From positions 124,001-188,000 of the forward strand of contig JAHCHP010000002.1 in the NCBI GenBank assembly GCA_026129765.1: a stretch of 64,000 nt of DNA. The letters run 5' to 3'. Position 1 is the first letter of the stretch. Every line of letters starts with the position of its first letter. This stretch comes from Fimbriimonadia bacterium (lineage in GTDB: Bacteria > Armatimonadota > Fimbriimonadia > Fimbriimonadales > GBS-DC). A program made the translations under genes and the position numbers. Of the stretch, positions 1 to 8,278 are shown piece by piece. Under the pieces are notes generated by a model, which did not search any database, was not told the DNA's origin, and saw nothing but the letters and a program-made list of their open reading frames with translations.

Positions 1-25
1 TCGCCCCGCGTGACCATTTTTTTCG

Positions 26-931
26 TTAATGATCCCGCTTAGAAACGTATTGCGCAAGCCACCTTAACGGGTCTGCCTCCGAGCCAAAATCTTGAAGCGC
101 ATTGACCGCTTTCGTGATGTAATTATCGGCAGTTTCCTGTGACTTCTCAAGACCAAACAACCGGGGATAGGTGGCTTTTTGGCGTTCCCGGTCGCTGCCG
201 ACCGCTTTGCCCAACCGCTCCGGATCGCCCGTTTCGTTTAAGATGTCATCGATAATCTGAAAAGCGTGTCCAATAAACTTTCCGTAATTGTCCAGCGAGA
301 CCAGCGATTCCTTCTCTGCGCCCGCCAACGCGCCGCCCGCCAGCACAGAAGCGCGAATAAGCGAGCCAGTCTTATGCGTATGAATGTATTCCAAATCGTC
401 GGGGGTCGGCGCGCCGCTTTCCGCATGCATATCTTCCACTTGACCGCCTACCATCCCATTGGTTCCCACCGCATGAGACACCAATGCCAGCACCTGAATC
501 ACTCGTCCTGGGGGACTGAGCCGCGACTGTTGAGCGATCATCTCAAAGGCTTTGGCAAAAAGCGCGTCGCCTGCCAACAGCGCGACCGCCTCGCCAAACT
601 GCACATGGCAGGTCGGTTTGCCGCGCCGCAGGGTGTCGTTGTCCAACGCAGGCAGGTCGTCATGGGTCAAGCTGAAGGCATGGATCATTTCCAGCGCGCA
701 GGCGGTCGGCAGCACCGTTTCCATCTCCGCGCCGCATGCTTCCGCGCTGGCAATACACAAAACCGGTCGGAGCCGTTTGCCGCCGCTTAAGAGCGCATAG
801 CGCATCGCTTCAACGAGGGTAGCAGGCTTTTTATCGGTTGCAGGCAGATACTCGCGCAGGGCGCGCTCTATCCGTTGGAGGCGAGGCTCTAAGTAAGAGT
901 CCAGTTGTTGATGTTCTAATCGTTCTTCCAC
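26..931 (-). CDS. ispA: Polyprenyl (farnesyl/geranylgeranyl) diphosphate synthase
   Basis: Condenses isopentenyl diphosphate with allylic diphosphates to give C15-C20 prenyl diphosphates for quinones and cell-wall carrier lipids; cytosolic. The 301-residue protein has the first aspartate-rich motif DDLPALDND at residues 91-99, a second one (IIDDILNETGD) near residue 235, and the GGKRLRP substrate loop near residue 50. The length fits the IspA family. The start codon is GTG at 929-931. No Shine-Dalgarno sequence precedes it; instead a TATAAT box lies 8 bases upstream and overlaps the stop codon of the ABC ATPase gene. It is the last gene of a minus-strand set with that ATPase and a PhnP-like hydrolase. 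The product chain length cannot be told with certainty. Confidence 0.93.
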   Translation of the reverse strand: MEERLEHQQLDSYLEPRLQRIERALREYLPATDKKPATLVEAMRYALLSGGKRLRPVLCIASAEACGAEMETVLPTACALEMIHAFSLTHDDLPALDNDTLRRGKPTCHVQFGEAVALLAGDALFAKAFEMIAQQSRLSPPGRVIQVLALVSHAVGTNGMVGGQVEDMHAESGAPTPDDLEYIHTHKTGSLIRASVLAGGALAGAEKESLVSLDNYGKFIGHAFQIIDDILNETGDPERLGKAVGSDRERQKATYPRLFGLEKSQETADNYITKAVNALQDFGSEADPLRWLAQYVSKRDH

Positions 932-939
932 GCTGTCTA

Positions 940-945
940 ATTATA
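940..945 (-). promoter_or_regulatory. -10 box of a probable leaderless promoter for ispA
   Basis: On the minus strand TATAAT is followed by 8 bases (TAGACAGC) and then the GTG start. With the usual distance from -10 to +1, the transcript would begin at or next to the start codon. The box overlaps the TAA stop of the upstream ABC gene. No clear -35 is seen. Confidence 0.5.
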
Positions 946-1891
946 CCTGCGCGCGGAAGCAGGCAGCACTGTGGCGGTCTTCCTTCCAAGCGTTCAAATC
1001 CGGTTCGGAGGCGGCGCAAGCCTCCACCGCTTTAGGGCAGCGCGTTCGGAAACGACAGCCCGAGGGCAAATCGAACAAGTCCGGCACTTCGCCCGCAGGC
1101 AGATCGGGCAGTTCGCCGGTCGGACGCGGCGGAAGCACACTCCGAATCAACATTTGGGTATAGGGATGGCGCGGTGTTTCCAAAAGCATGGTAGTCTCCG
1201 CGGTCTCCACAATTTTGCCAAGATACATCACCGCTATCCGGTTCGCCAGCGACTGAACCACCGAAAAATCGTGAGTGATGAGCAGGATACTTAATCCCCG
1301 CTTTTCGCGCAGTTCCAACAGCAGATTCAGAATCTGCGCCCGAACCGAGATGTCTAACGCCGCGGTCGGCTCATCCAAAATCAATATATCGGGTTCGGTG
1401 GAAAGCGCGCGCGCAATGGCGACCCGTTGTCGCTGCCCGCCTGATAATTCGGAAGGATAGCGCGCTGCGAAACGCTCGTCCATGCCGACCAAGTCCAACA
1501 GTTCGCTCACGCGCTGGGTCAGCGCATCGCCCGACAGCAGGCGATGAACGCGCAAAGGTTCCGCGACTAAATCGCGTACACGCCATAGGGGGTTCAGGGA
1601 AGCGTAGGGGTCTTGAAAAACGATCTGCCTGCGCCGGTACAGCGCATCGCTCTCGGAACGGGACAGCGAATGGCTCTCTTTGCCTTCCCAGAGAATTTGA
1701 CCCAACTTGGGTTGCAACAATGAGGCTAAAGCACGCCCCACCGTCGATTTACCGCAGCCCGACTCGCCGACCAGTCCCAGAGTCTCACCCCGGTTCAGAT
1801 CAAAAGAGACGCCGTCGACCGCCTTAATCACGCGCCCCTGCGCTTCATAATATACTCTTAAATCTCGAACGCTCAAGAGCGCGTTGTTCAC
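941..1891 (-). CDS. Oligopeptide/dipeptide-type ABC transporter ATP-binding protein
   Basis: ATPase subunit of an OppF/DppF-type importer. Seen: Walker [10 protein letters not shown] near residue 42, Q-loop [10 protein letters not shown], signature [15 protein letters not shown], Walker [13 protein letters not shown] and the H-loop ITHDFSV. The C-terminal oligopeptide extension with the Cys pattern GCRFRTRCP...C is typical of this subfamily. The 316-residue length is normal. The GTG start overlaps the stop of the PhnP-like gene (GTGA), so translation is probably coupled. No permease or binding protein lies nearby, so the partners must be elsewhere in the genome. The substrate cannot be told from the sequence. 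Confidence 0.9.
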   Translation of the reverse strand: MNNALLSVRDLRVYYEAQGRVIKAVDGVSFDLNRGETLGLVGESGCGKSTVGRALASLLQPKLGQILWEGKESHSLSRSESDALYRRRQIVFQDPYASLNPLWRVRDLVAEPLRVHRLLSGDALTQRVSELLDLVGMDERFAARYPSELSGGQRQRVAIARALSTEPDILILDEPTAALDISVRAQILNLLLELREKRGLSILLITHDFSVVQSLANRIAVMYLGKIVETAETTMLLETPRHPYTQMLIRSVLPPRPTGELPDLPAGEVPDLFDLPSGCRFRTRCPKAVEACAASEPDLNAWKEDRHSAACFRAQV

Positions 1892-2703
1892 GCCTCGATA
1901 ACCATCCCGTCGTAAGCGATCTGAATACCATGGGGGGTCATGGCTGCCTCCATCTCTTCATGCAGGGCATTGCCATTATGGGAAAAGTGGGTGAAAACGA
2001 TCTGAGAATCGTCACGAATCGCGCCAATCTCGCGCAGCCGTTCGCACACCTGCAAACATTCCGTAAAACTGAGATGTTTGGTATACTCCGCCTCGATAAA
2101 GGCTTTGGTACATTCCAGCACGAGCAGGTCCAGAGATTTGCCCGCCAAATAGTCCCAAGTCGTATCCGGCAGCCAGCCCGTGTCGCTGGCATAGAACAGG
2201 CGCCGACCTTCCGATTCGATCACAAACAACAGACAATCTTCGCCATCCGTATGATTCGCATCGACAGGGGTAATCTGGTACGGTCCCAGCATCAACGGCT
2301 CAAACGCTTGGATCAAGGTGGTGGATAAGCGATAGCCCGCATAATGCTCCACGCTTTCAATTTTCGTCTGCACACATGCGTTGCTGAACATTTTCAACTG
2401 CTGGTGGGTCTTTTCCGGCGCGAAGCCCGGCAGCAAATATTGCAGTTCTTCGTGCGCGCAGTGATCATGGTGAGAGTGAGTAAACAGAAGCCATTTCCAA
2501 AGGGTGGGGTCCAGCTGATTGCGATGAATATGGTAGAGGGTGTCCGGTCCGAAATCGATTTTGAGGTCATCATTGACCAATGCGCCAGAACGAGACCGGA
2601 TATTTTTACCTCCCCGCTCGCGCGCTGTTTTGCAAATCGAACAGTCGCAGCCGATAGCGGGAATGCCCTCTGCCGCCGCCGTCCCCAAGATGCGAATTTT
2701 CAT
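1888..2703 (-). CDS. PhnP-like metallo-beta-lactamase-fold phosphodiesterase/hydrolase
   Basis: Zn-dependent hydrolase of the MBL fold, near PhnP (phosphoribosyl cyclic phosphodiesterase) and PqqB. Seen: an N-terminal Cys cluster GCDCSICKTARERGGKN, which matches the zinc-binding knuckle of PhnP, the metal motif THSHHDH, and later His/Asp residues (DANHTDGEDC, ASDTGWLPD, FTHFSHNG). I chose the ATG at 2703 (protein begins MKIRILGT) because a TATAAT box lies 7 bases upstream; an in-frame ATG at 2709 and a longer frame to 2760 also exist. No other phn genes are present, so a role in phosphonate breakdown is not supported. A general cyclic-phosphate or housekeeping hydrolase is equally possible. 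Confidence 0.8.
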   Translation of the reverse strand: MKIRILGTAAAEGIPAIGCDCSICKTARERGGKNIRSRSGALVNDDLKIDFGPDTLYHIHRNQLDPTLWKWLLFTHSHHDHCAHEELQYLLPGFAPEKTHQQLKMFSNACVQTKIESVEHYAGYRLSTTLIQAFEPLMLGPYQITPVDANHTDGEDCLLFVIESEGRRLFYASDTGWLPDTTWDYLAGKSLDLLVLECTKAFIEAEYTKHLSFTECLQVCERLREIGAIRDDSQIVFTHFSHNGNALHEEMEAAMTPHGIQIAYDGMVIEA

Positions 2704-2710
2704 ACTCATG

Positions 2711-2716
2711 ATTATA
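2711..2716 (-). promoter_or_regulatory. -10 box of a probable leaderless promoter (PhnP-like gene)
   Basis: Minus-strand TATAAT stands 7 bases before the ATG at 2703 and one base before an in-frame ATG at 2709, with no Shine-Dalgarno sequence between. Transcription would start at about the initiation codon. Confidence 0.5.
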
Positions 2717-2782
2717 GCCCATTTTGGACGGCAGGAATAGCGCATCTGAATCCCGAACAAAGAGAACGGGGAGATAAAGAGA

Positions 2783-4105
2783 ATGGATTCTAATCGAGAA
2801 AACGCTTTAAGTGTCGCGTTAAGGGTGATGTTTACGCGCCCTTCCCTGGCGCTGATGATGTTTTTGCAATACGCGATTTGGGGGGTGTGGGCAGTCGCCT
2901 TATCGGGATTGCTAACTGAGCGTTTCGGTTTTAAGGGTCAGTCGTTGGTCCTTTTGTTCAATGCCCTTTACCTTATGAGCCTATTGGCTCCCATCACGGC
3001 GGGACAAGTAGCAGACCGCTTTATGCCCGCGCAACGCGCGCTGTTTTTGTTCCATTTGCTGGGCGGCATCGTGATGTTTGTGATGGCATCGCAAACCGGC
3101 TTGTGGACCTTGACCATCTGCATGCTGATCTATTCGTTTTTCTATGCGCCCACACTCGCGCTTTCGAACTCGGTGGCTCTCAAGAACCTGAGTGACCCCG
3201 ACCGGGAATTTGGCCCGATTCGCGTGTGGGGAACTATCGGCTGGATCGCCGCCAATTTCGGGCTTACCTTTGCCCGGACCCAGTTTGACTCTCTGAATTG
3301 GCAGGTCTTGGATGTGTTCATCTTTGCAGGCGTTCTGTCCATCGTGATGGCGTTCGCGTGCTTGCTTTTGCCCAATACGCCGCCCTCGCAAGAGTCGAGA
3401 GATCCGCTGGCTTTCACCAAAGCCTTCAAACTCTTCGAGAATCCCAGTTATTCGGCGTTCTACGTTGTCGCCTTAATTGTCGCGACCGAACTGCCTCTTT
3501 ATTACATTCTGACATTCCCCTTCTTGCAAAGCATGATCGAGGGGGCCACCGCTTCAGGAAACACGCTCAGCCTTTGGGGGTTATCTCTGACCAAAGAAAA
3601 CTTGAGCGGGTGGATGAATGTCGCCCAAATCGCCGAAATTTTCACGATGGTCTTTTTGCTGCCCATCGCGATGGAAAAGTGGGGCATCCGCAAAACTCTG
3701 TTGGTAGGCATTTTAGCCTGGCCTCTGCGCTATCTGGCGTTCGCGTTTGCCTGGTCTCAGTTCCAAGAGAACACAAGTTTCATTTGGCTCTCCATCGCCG
3801 CGCTTTCGTTGCATGGATTCTGCTATGTGTTCTTTTTCACGGTCGCCTTCATATACACCGATAAAGTCGCGCCGCCCGATATCCGTTCGTCGGCTCAGGG
3901 TTTGATCAATGTTGCGGTGTTAGGAATCGGGATGCTGGTTGGGGGTTTCTTTGCCGGATGGCTGCAAGGATATGCCACCCAAGACAGCGAGACCAATTAC
4001 ACGCTGGTCTTTGCGATTCCAGCGGTGATTACGGTTTTTGCAGCCGTGTACCTGTTAGCGTTCTTCAAGGAGGGCGTTCCGCCGCGACCGAGGGATAACG
4101 CATAG
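2783..4105 (+). CDS. MFS transporter, nucleoside:H+ symporter (NupG-like) type
   Basis: Integral inner-membrane protein of 440 residues with about 12 hydrophobic segments. The first helix region (MMFLQYAIWGVWAVALSGLL) and the conserved arginine-rich cytoplasmic loop with GPIRVWGTIGWIAANF resemble the nucleoside permease family that includes NupG. The predicted role is proton-driven uptake of nucleosides or a related solute, but the substrate is inferred from family resemblance only. A purine-rich GGGGAGAT stands 7 bases before the ATG. It is divergent from the PhnP-like gene with an intergenic region of about 80 bases. It ends 4 bases before the convergent dioxygenase gene. Confidence 0.82.
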   Translation: MDSNRENALSVALRVMFTRPSLALMMFLQYAIWGVWAVALSGLLTERFGFKGQSLVLLFNALYLMSLLAPITAGQVADRFMPAQRALFLFHLLGGIVMFVMASQTGLWTLTICMLIYSFFYAPTLALSNSVALKNLSDPDREFGPIRVWGTIGWIAANFGLTFARTQFDSLNWQVLDVFIFAGVLSIVMAFACLLLPNTPPSQESRDPLAFTKAFKLFENPSYSAFYVVALIVATELPLYYILTFPFLQSMIEGATASGNTLSLWGLSLTKENLSGWMNVAQIAEIFTMVFLLPIAMEKWGIRKTLLVGILAWPLRYLAFAFAWSQFQENTSFIWLSIAALSLHGFCYVFFFTVAFIYTDKVAPPDIRSSAQGLINVAVLGIGMLVGGFFAGWLQGYATQDSETNYTLVFAIPAVITVFAAVYLLAFFKEGVPPRPRDNA

Positions 4106-4109
4106 CTCA

Positions 4110-4988
4110 TCAAACCCGGTGCCAGCGCGCGCCTGCGGAATTCGCCAAAGCCTCTTCCCAGCGTCTGCGCCACTCATCGTAGTCGGTTAGCACGCGGCCC
4201 GGGTTCGCTTGACTTCGCGCAATGAACTCTGGATGAAACGGGCGTCCGGTGGGGGTTCCTGCCGGTTGATAGCGCAGGTCCAAGCTCCAGCGAACAGCTT
4301 CGGTAAAGTTCGGCGTTGAGCGGTGCGGCGTGCAGCGATGCATAAAGACCGCGCCGCCGCGCTTGACAGGCACGGGAACCGGTTGAGCCTCTTTGGGCAG
4401 CGCGTCGGGATGGATGGTCGTATCGCCGTTCTCTTTGTGATGTTCCAAGTAGCCCTGTTTCCAAACGCCCGGAATCACTTCCATGCATCCGTTCTCGACC
4501 TTCGCGTCCACCAAAGCAATCCAACACGTTATGATGTCCGAATGATCTGCCTCTTCCCATGTGACTGCCATATCTTGGTGCCAAGGCACATTGTAATAAC
4601 CTTCATTCGATAGGCTGCTGGGGGGCTTGGCGCGGACATGCTGGATCGGGTTGCAGGTGATTTCCGATCCCACCAGCGACTCGACAGCATCCAACAAATT
4701 CGGGTTGCGCAGGAACTCAAACATCGCGCGCCCGCGCAGTTGCATAATATCCATTCCATGCGCGATCTCGCGGGACTGCGCATAAAGACGGGCAAACCGC
4801 GTTTCAAACGGCTCCGCCTCGCACAGGTCTTGAATCGCGCCCTGATGCTGAAGTTCGCGCGCGCGCCGGTCGATCCACTCGCTGTATTCGTCAATCACCG
4901 GCTGCAAATCCGCAGCGGTCACCACATTTTCCGCGACCAGATAGCCTTCTGAGCGGAAAAACTCGCATTGTTCAGGAGTTAGTTTCAT
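4110..4988 (-). CDS. Phytanoyl-CoA dioxygenase (PhyH) family protein
   Basis: Predicted non-heme Fe(II)/2-oxoglutarate-dependent oxygenase of 292 residues. Seen: the N-terminal LTPEQCEFFRSEGYLVAENVV typical of PhyH proteins, the iron motif HQD in NVPWHQDMAVTWEE, the distal His/Arg in HRCTPHRSTPNFTEAVRWSL that would complete the facial triad and bind 2-oxoglutarate, and a C-terminal region rich in Trp/Arg. An AGAGG sequence 4 bases before the ATG serves as ribosome binding site. It is monocistronic and convergent with the MFS gene. Bacterial members act on diverse small molecules, so the substrate is unknown. Confidence 0.87.
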   Translation of the reverse strand: MKLTPEQCEFFRSEGYLVAENVVTAADLQPVIDEYSEWIDRRARELQHQGAIQDLCEAEPFETRFARLYAQSREIAHGMDIMQLRGRAMFEFLRNPNLLDAVESLVGSEITCNPIQHVRAKPPSSLSNEGYYNVPWHQDMAVTWEEADHSDIITCWIALVDAKVENGCMEVIPGVWKQGYLEHHKENGDTTIHPDALPKEAQPVPVPVKRGGAVFMHRCTPHRSTPNFTEAVRWSLDLRYQPAGTPTGRPFHPEFIARSQANPGRVLTDYDEWRRRWEEALANSAGARWHRV

Positions 4989-5217
4989 AAAGCCTCTGAT
5001 TCACCCCCGCGCTGCGAAAACCTGCTTGCTATTCGCACGAAAGAGATTATTCACCCAAATCAAGTCCTTTGTATTTGACGGTCGCGCCGCACTCGGCTTC
5101 TCGTTACCGTCTCAGAGCCGCAGCAAACTCCGCTTCCAAATCTCTCTAATCTCTCCACAAACCTTCACGCCATAGCAGGAAATTCCAATTTTTATGCCAA
5201 AATAATAGAGATAGATC

Positions 5218-5241
5218 GTTTCTATGACTTTTCATAGAAAC
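5218..5241 (+). promoter_or_regulatory. Perfect hairpin directly in front of the ribosome binding site
   Basis: GTTTCTATG (5218-5226) and CATAGAAAC (5233-5241) form a 9-bp stem with a 6-base loop. The right arm touches the CGGAGGTG ribosome binding site of the 5255 gene. It could be an operator or an mRNA structure controlling translation or stability. The rest of the gap 4989-5217 shows nothing I can name. Confidence 0.55.
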
Positions 5242-5254
5242 CGGAGGTGCTATT

Positions 5255-7057
5255 ATGCGCGGTTTGGGCGCGATTACGCTGATCGCAACAGGATTATTTG
5301 TTTGGAATTCAACGACTTACATCGACACAGGAAAAACGAACCGGGGAATCCGTTTTCAGGATGTGCAAGGGCGCAGCTATCAACTGGAGGACCTCAGTCA
5401 AAAGGGAGCCGCTGTGGTGGTCTTTCTTTCGACCGACTGTCCGGCTGTGCCTCGCTATGCGCCCCGACTGAACCAGATGTCCAAACAGTTTAAGGCGCAG
5501 GGAGCGCAATTTGTCGGGGTCTATCCCAATGAAGGCGAAACCGCCGCCAAAGTGAAAGACCACGCCAAACGCATGGGGTTCCAGTTCCCTGTTGCGCTTG
5601 ACTCCAAAGGCGATCTAACAAACTATTTCCATGCCACGCATACACCGCAAGTGTTTGTGTTGGATGCGCGTGGGCAGACCCGCTACAACGGCGCGATTGA
5701 CAGCGCAACCAAACAAGCCAACCCGCAACATGCCTACTTGAAAGATGCGGTTCAAGCGGTCTTAGCCAAAAAAACGGTCAAAACTGCCAAAACAGAAGTG
5801 ATCGGCTGCTTCTTGAAACCGGCTTCTGCTGAGAGCGCAGGCAGCGCGAAAATCACCTATGCCGAACACATCGCGCCGATTCTCTTTAAGAATTGCACCA
5901 ACTGCCATCATCCGGGCAACATCGGTCCCTTCCCGCTCCAGACCTACGACGATGCGAAGCGCTGGGCGAAAGAGATCAAATTTTACACCCAGCGGCGCGC
6001 GATGCCGCCTTGGAAACCGGAAGCGGGCTGGGGCGAATTTGCGGGCAACCGCCAACTGAGCGATGAGCAGATTCAAATGATTGCCGACTGGGTCGATGCG
6101 GGCGCGCCGGCAGGCGACATGAAACGCGCCCCCAAACTGCCCAAATTCAGCAATGAATGGGGCTTAGGGCAGCCTGATCTGATTGTGGGCATGCCCGAAC
6201 CATATAAGGTGGAGGGTGCAGGCGAGGATGAGTACCGCTACTTCGTGATTCCCGTGGAAGTGCCAGCCAACACCTTTATGGTCGGCATCGATATCCAACC
6301 CGGAAGCCGCGATGTGGTGCATCACGCCAATGTGTTTGTGGATACCAGCGGCAGCGCGCGGCGATTGGATGAAGCCGACCCCAAACCTGGCTACTCCAAT
6401 TTCGGCAGCCCAGGCTTTGTGCCGTCCATGATGTTGGGCGGATGGGTTCCCGGTATGCGCCCCATGAAACTGCAAACCGGTTATGGCGTTCTGCTGCCGC
6501 AGAAGTTCGATATCGTGATGCAGGTTCACTATTTCAAAGGCAAGGGTATCACCGCCAATGACCTCTCCAAAGTGGGGCTTTATTTCTCCAAAAAAGAGGA
6601 AACCATCCAGCCGGTGCAATTGGTCGTTATCAGCAACAGTCGTTTCCGAATCCCGCCGGGAGACAGCCGTCATGAGGTCGCCGGACGATGGAAGACGCCT
6701 GCAGACCGAAGCGTGAAAGCGGTCGCGATTATGGCCCATATGCATCTGGTCGCCAGAGAAACCCAGGTGGAAGCGATCACCGCGGACAAGCAGGTAATCC
6801 CGCTTTTGAAAATCGGCGATTGGGATTTCAACTGGCAAGAAACCTACTTCTATAAAGAGCCCATTGAATTGCCACCGAACACCGAAATCAAGGCGGTCGG
6901 CTTCTATGACAACTCGGAGGGCAACCCGCGCAATCCCAACAGCCCGCCTAAAGAGGTGCGGTATGGCGACAAAACCACGGATGAGATGTTCTTCATCTTC
7001 CTCGCGATTGCTGACGAGAAGATGAAAAGCTCTTTCTTGATTCCCGCCTCGTTCTGA
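5255..7057 (+). CDS. Redoxin / c-type cytochrome / PHM-like copper monooxygenase fusion protein
   Basis: A 600-residue exported or membrane-anchored protein with a short N-terminal hydrophobic segment. Residues about 25-165 form a thioredoxin/AhpC-like redoxin domain (VFLSTDCPAVPRYAP, one Cys only). Residues about 205-290 form a cytochrome c-like domain with heme motif CTNCH (C214, C217, H218) and MPPW. Residues about 300-595 resemble the type II copper ascorbate-dependent monooxygenase (PHM) fold. All six expected copper ligands can be placed: H356, H357, H425, H495, H497 and M578 in the TDEM motif. The ATG at 5255 follows CGGAGGTG with good spacing. It is monocistronic, with a hairpin on each side. 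The domain order is known from environmental bacteria; substrate and physiological role are unknown. Confidence 0.85.
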   Translation: MRGLGAITLIATGLFVWNSTTYIDTGKTNRGIRFQDVQGRSYQLEDLSQKGAAVVVFLSTDCPAVPRYAPRLNQMSKQFKAQGAQFVGVYPNEGETAAKVKDHAKRMGFQFPVALDSKGDLTNYFHATHTPQVFVLDARGQTRYNGAIDSATKQANPQHAYLKDAVQAVLAKKTVKTAKTEVIGCFLKPASAESAGSAKITYAEHIAPILFKNCTNCHHPGNIGPFPLQTYDDAKRWAKEIKFYTQRRAMPPWKPEAGWGEFAGNRQLSDEQIQMIADWVDAGAPAGDMKRAPKLPKFSNEWGLGQPDLIVGMPEPYKVEGAGEDEYRYFVIPVEVPANTFMVGIDIQPGSRDVVHHANVFVDTSGSARRLDEADPKPGYSNFGSPGFVPSMMLGGWVPGMRPMKLQTGYGVLLPQKFDIVMQVHYFKGKGITANDLSKVGLYFSKKEETIQPVQLVVISNSRFRIPPGDSRHEVAGRWKTPADRSVKAVAIMAHMHLVARETQVEAITADKQVIPLLKIGDWDFNWQETYFYKEPIELPPNTEIKAVGFYDNSEGNPRNPNSPPKEVRYGDKTTDEMFFIFLAIADEKMKSSFLIPASF

Positions 7058-7071
7058 AGTTGCCTCATTCA

Positions 7072-7102
7072 TAGGGTTCTCCAGCCATTCTGGAGAACCC
7101 TA
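7072..7102 (+). terminator. Strong hairpin after the redoxin/cytochrome/PHM gene
   Basis: A 13-bp perfect stem (7072-7084 with 7090-7102, loop CCATT) begins 14 bases after the stop codon. There is no T-run after it, so it may act as a Rho-independent-like stop, an mRNA 3' end stabiliser or a repeat. Confidence 0.5.
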
Positions 7103-7159
7103 CAACGATCCAAACCTTGCCAAGCTTGTCCCTCTCCCAAACGGCACGCCAATACACCC

Positions 7160-7177
7160 TTCCCGCGCACGCGGGAA
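7160..7177. repeat. Short palindrome, fragment of a dispersed repeat module
   Basis: TTCCCGCG, two bases, CGCGGGAA. The same module (TTCCCGCGTTCGCGGGAA) occurs in the larger repeat at 7331-7450, and a decayed copy of it lies near 28.3 kb. Confidence 0.5.
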
Positions 7178-7282
7178 TCCAAAAGAATCAGCCATTTTAG
7201 AGAACCCCTCATTACAACACCTATTGGCGGACGATTCCAAATTTATCCAACCTGACAGGAGTCTTTTTACTCTTTTTTGGGT

Positions 7283-7288
7283 TATAAT
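7283..7288 (+). promoter_or_regulatory. -10 box upstream of the GH16/dockerin/LacI operon
   Basis: TATAAT with an unconvincing -35. It is placed 10 bases before a perfect LacI-type palindrome, the classic arrangement for a repressible promoter. Confidence 0.5.
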
Positions 7289-7298
7289 ATAAGGGGAG

Positions 7299-7314
7299 AT
7301 TGAAGCGCTTCAAT
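7299..7314 (+). promoter_or_regulatory. LacI-family operator-like palindrome
   Basis: ATTGAAGCGCTTCAAT is a perfect 16-bp palindrome with the central CG typical of LacI/GalR operators. It lies just after the -10 box of the operon whose last gene (9204-10259) is a LacI-type repressor, so autoregulation is likely. The promoter region of the second LacI gene at 13.2 kb carries the related half-site GAAGCG. Confidence 0.65.
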
Positions 7315-7330
7315 CAAGGTAACGGTGTAG

Positions 7331-7450
7331 GTGTCATGCCTCGGCTCTGCTCGGAATGACAAAACGGGCAGCAGGTGACCCACTGTCATTCTGAGCGAAG
7401 CGAAGAATCTGCTTTTCAAAGGCTGGATTCCCGCGTTCGCGGGAATGACA
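7331..7450. repeat. Mosaic of three dispersed repeat modules
   Basis: Module B (7331-7360, GTCATGCCTCGG...CGGAATGAC), module A (7384-7410, GTCATTCTGAGCGAAGCGAA) and module C (7423-7448, ATTCCCGCGTTCGCGGGAAT) stand in a row. Related copies lie near 28.3 kb (inverted, decayed) and 30.9 kb. The element sits in the leader between the operator and the GH16 start codon. The rest of 7103-7540 has no supported gene. Confidence 0.65.
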
Positions 7451-7540
7451 ACAGGAATTGTGACATCCTCACACAGGCGCGCGCAAAAAACGCTCTGTTG
7501 CACACAACTTGAACAGCAGAATGAAAAATTGGATATCGAT

Positions 7541-8278
7541 ATGATGATAAAACTGATGCTATTGATGATTTCTATGAGCGTCGCGGTGGGCGCGATGGCG
7601 CAATTTCCGCGCTCCATCGAATTTTCGGGTTATACATGGCGCGTGAAACGCTATATCACTTCCAAGTGGGGTCCCGGACCCAACTACTTCTCGGATAGCG
7701 AGTGTAATGTCTCGGTCGATTCCAGAGGACGATTGGTCATGAAAATTGTCAAGCGCAACAACCAATGGCACTGCGCCGAAGTGATCAACACACGGTCGCT
7801 CGGGTATGGAACCTATCGCTTCTATCTGGACAGCTATGTGGATAACCTGGACCCGCGCGTTGTGTTGGGTCTGTTCACCTGGAGCGATAACCCTGCCTAC
7901 ACCCACCGGGAGATCGACATCGAGTTTGCGCGCTTTCGCGGCTCTACGGGTCCCTCCGGCTATTACACCGTGCAGCCTTGGGATGTCTCCGGCAGGCAGC
8001 ACACCTTCTATCAGCCTAAATGGATACGCCGTTCCGTGCATAGCTTCGAATGGCGTCCCGGCGTCATTCACTGGAAAAGCCTTCGCGGGCATAACCCGAC
8101 CTCCACCGACTCAAGCGATTTAATCAGTCAATGGACCTTCAACGGAGCCAATGTCCCTGTTCCGGGCGATGAAAACCCGCGCATCAACCTCTGGCTGTTA
8201 GATGGTCTCGCGCCCACCAACGGCAAAGATTTGGAAGTCATCATCAGCAAGTTTGAGTTTACTCCCCACCAACCATGA
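7541..8278 (+). CDS. Secreted glycoside hydrolase family 16-like protein
   Basis: Probable secreted beta-glucanase-like enzyme of about 245 residues. Starting at the ATG pair at 7541/7544 gives a clean signal peptide (MMIKLMLLMISMSVAVGAMA, cut before QFPRS). Upstream codons in the same frame belong to the repeat and are not used. The catalytic GH16 motif ExDxE is present as REIDIEFARF, and the fold shows the usual YGTYRFYLD and WNFNG-like elements. No good ribosome binding site is visible. The next gene begins inside its stop codon (ATGA), so the three genes 7541-10259 form an operon. GH16 enzymes attack beta-1,3/1,4-glucans or galactans, but the exact substrate cannot be given. Confidence 0.82.
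   Translation: MMIKLMLLMISMSVAVGAMAQFPRSIEFSGYTWRVKRYITSKWGPGPNYFSDSECNVSVDSRGRLVMKIVKRNNQWHCAEVINTRSLGYGTYRFYLDSYVDNLDPRVVLGLFTWSDNPAYTHREIDIEFARFRGSTGPSGYYTVQPWDVSGRQHTFYQPKWIRRSVHSFEWRPGVIHWKSLRGHNPTSTDSSDLISQWTFNGANVPVPGDENPRINLWLLDGLAPTNGKDLEVIISKFEFTPHQP

Noticed and set aside
6164-7072. Open frame of 302 codons on the minus strand
   Set aside because: Antisense to the PHM-like domain, whose copper ligands are intact; the antisense protein has no recognisable motif.
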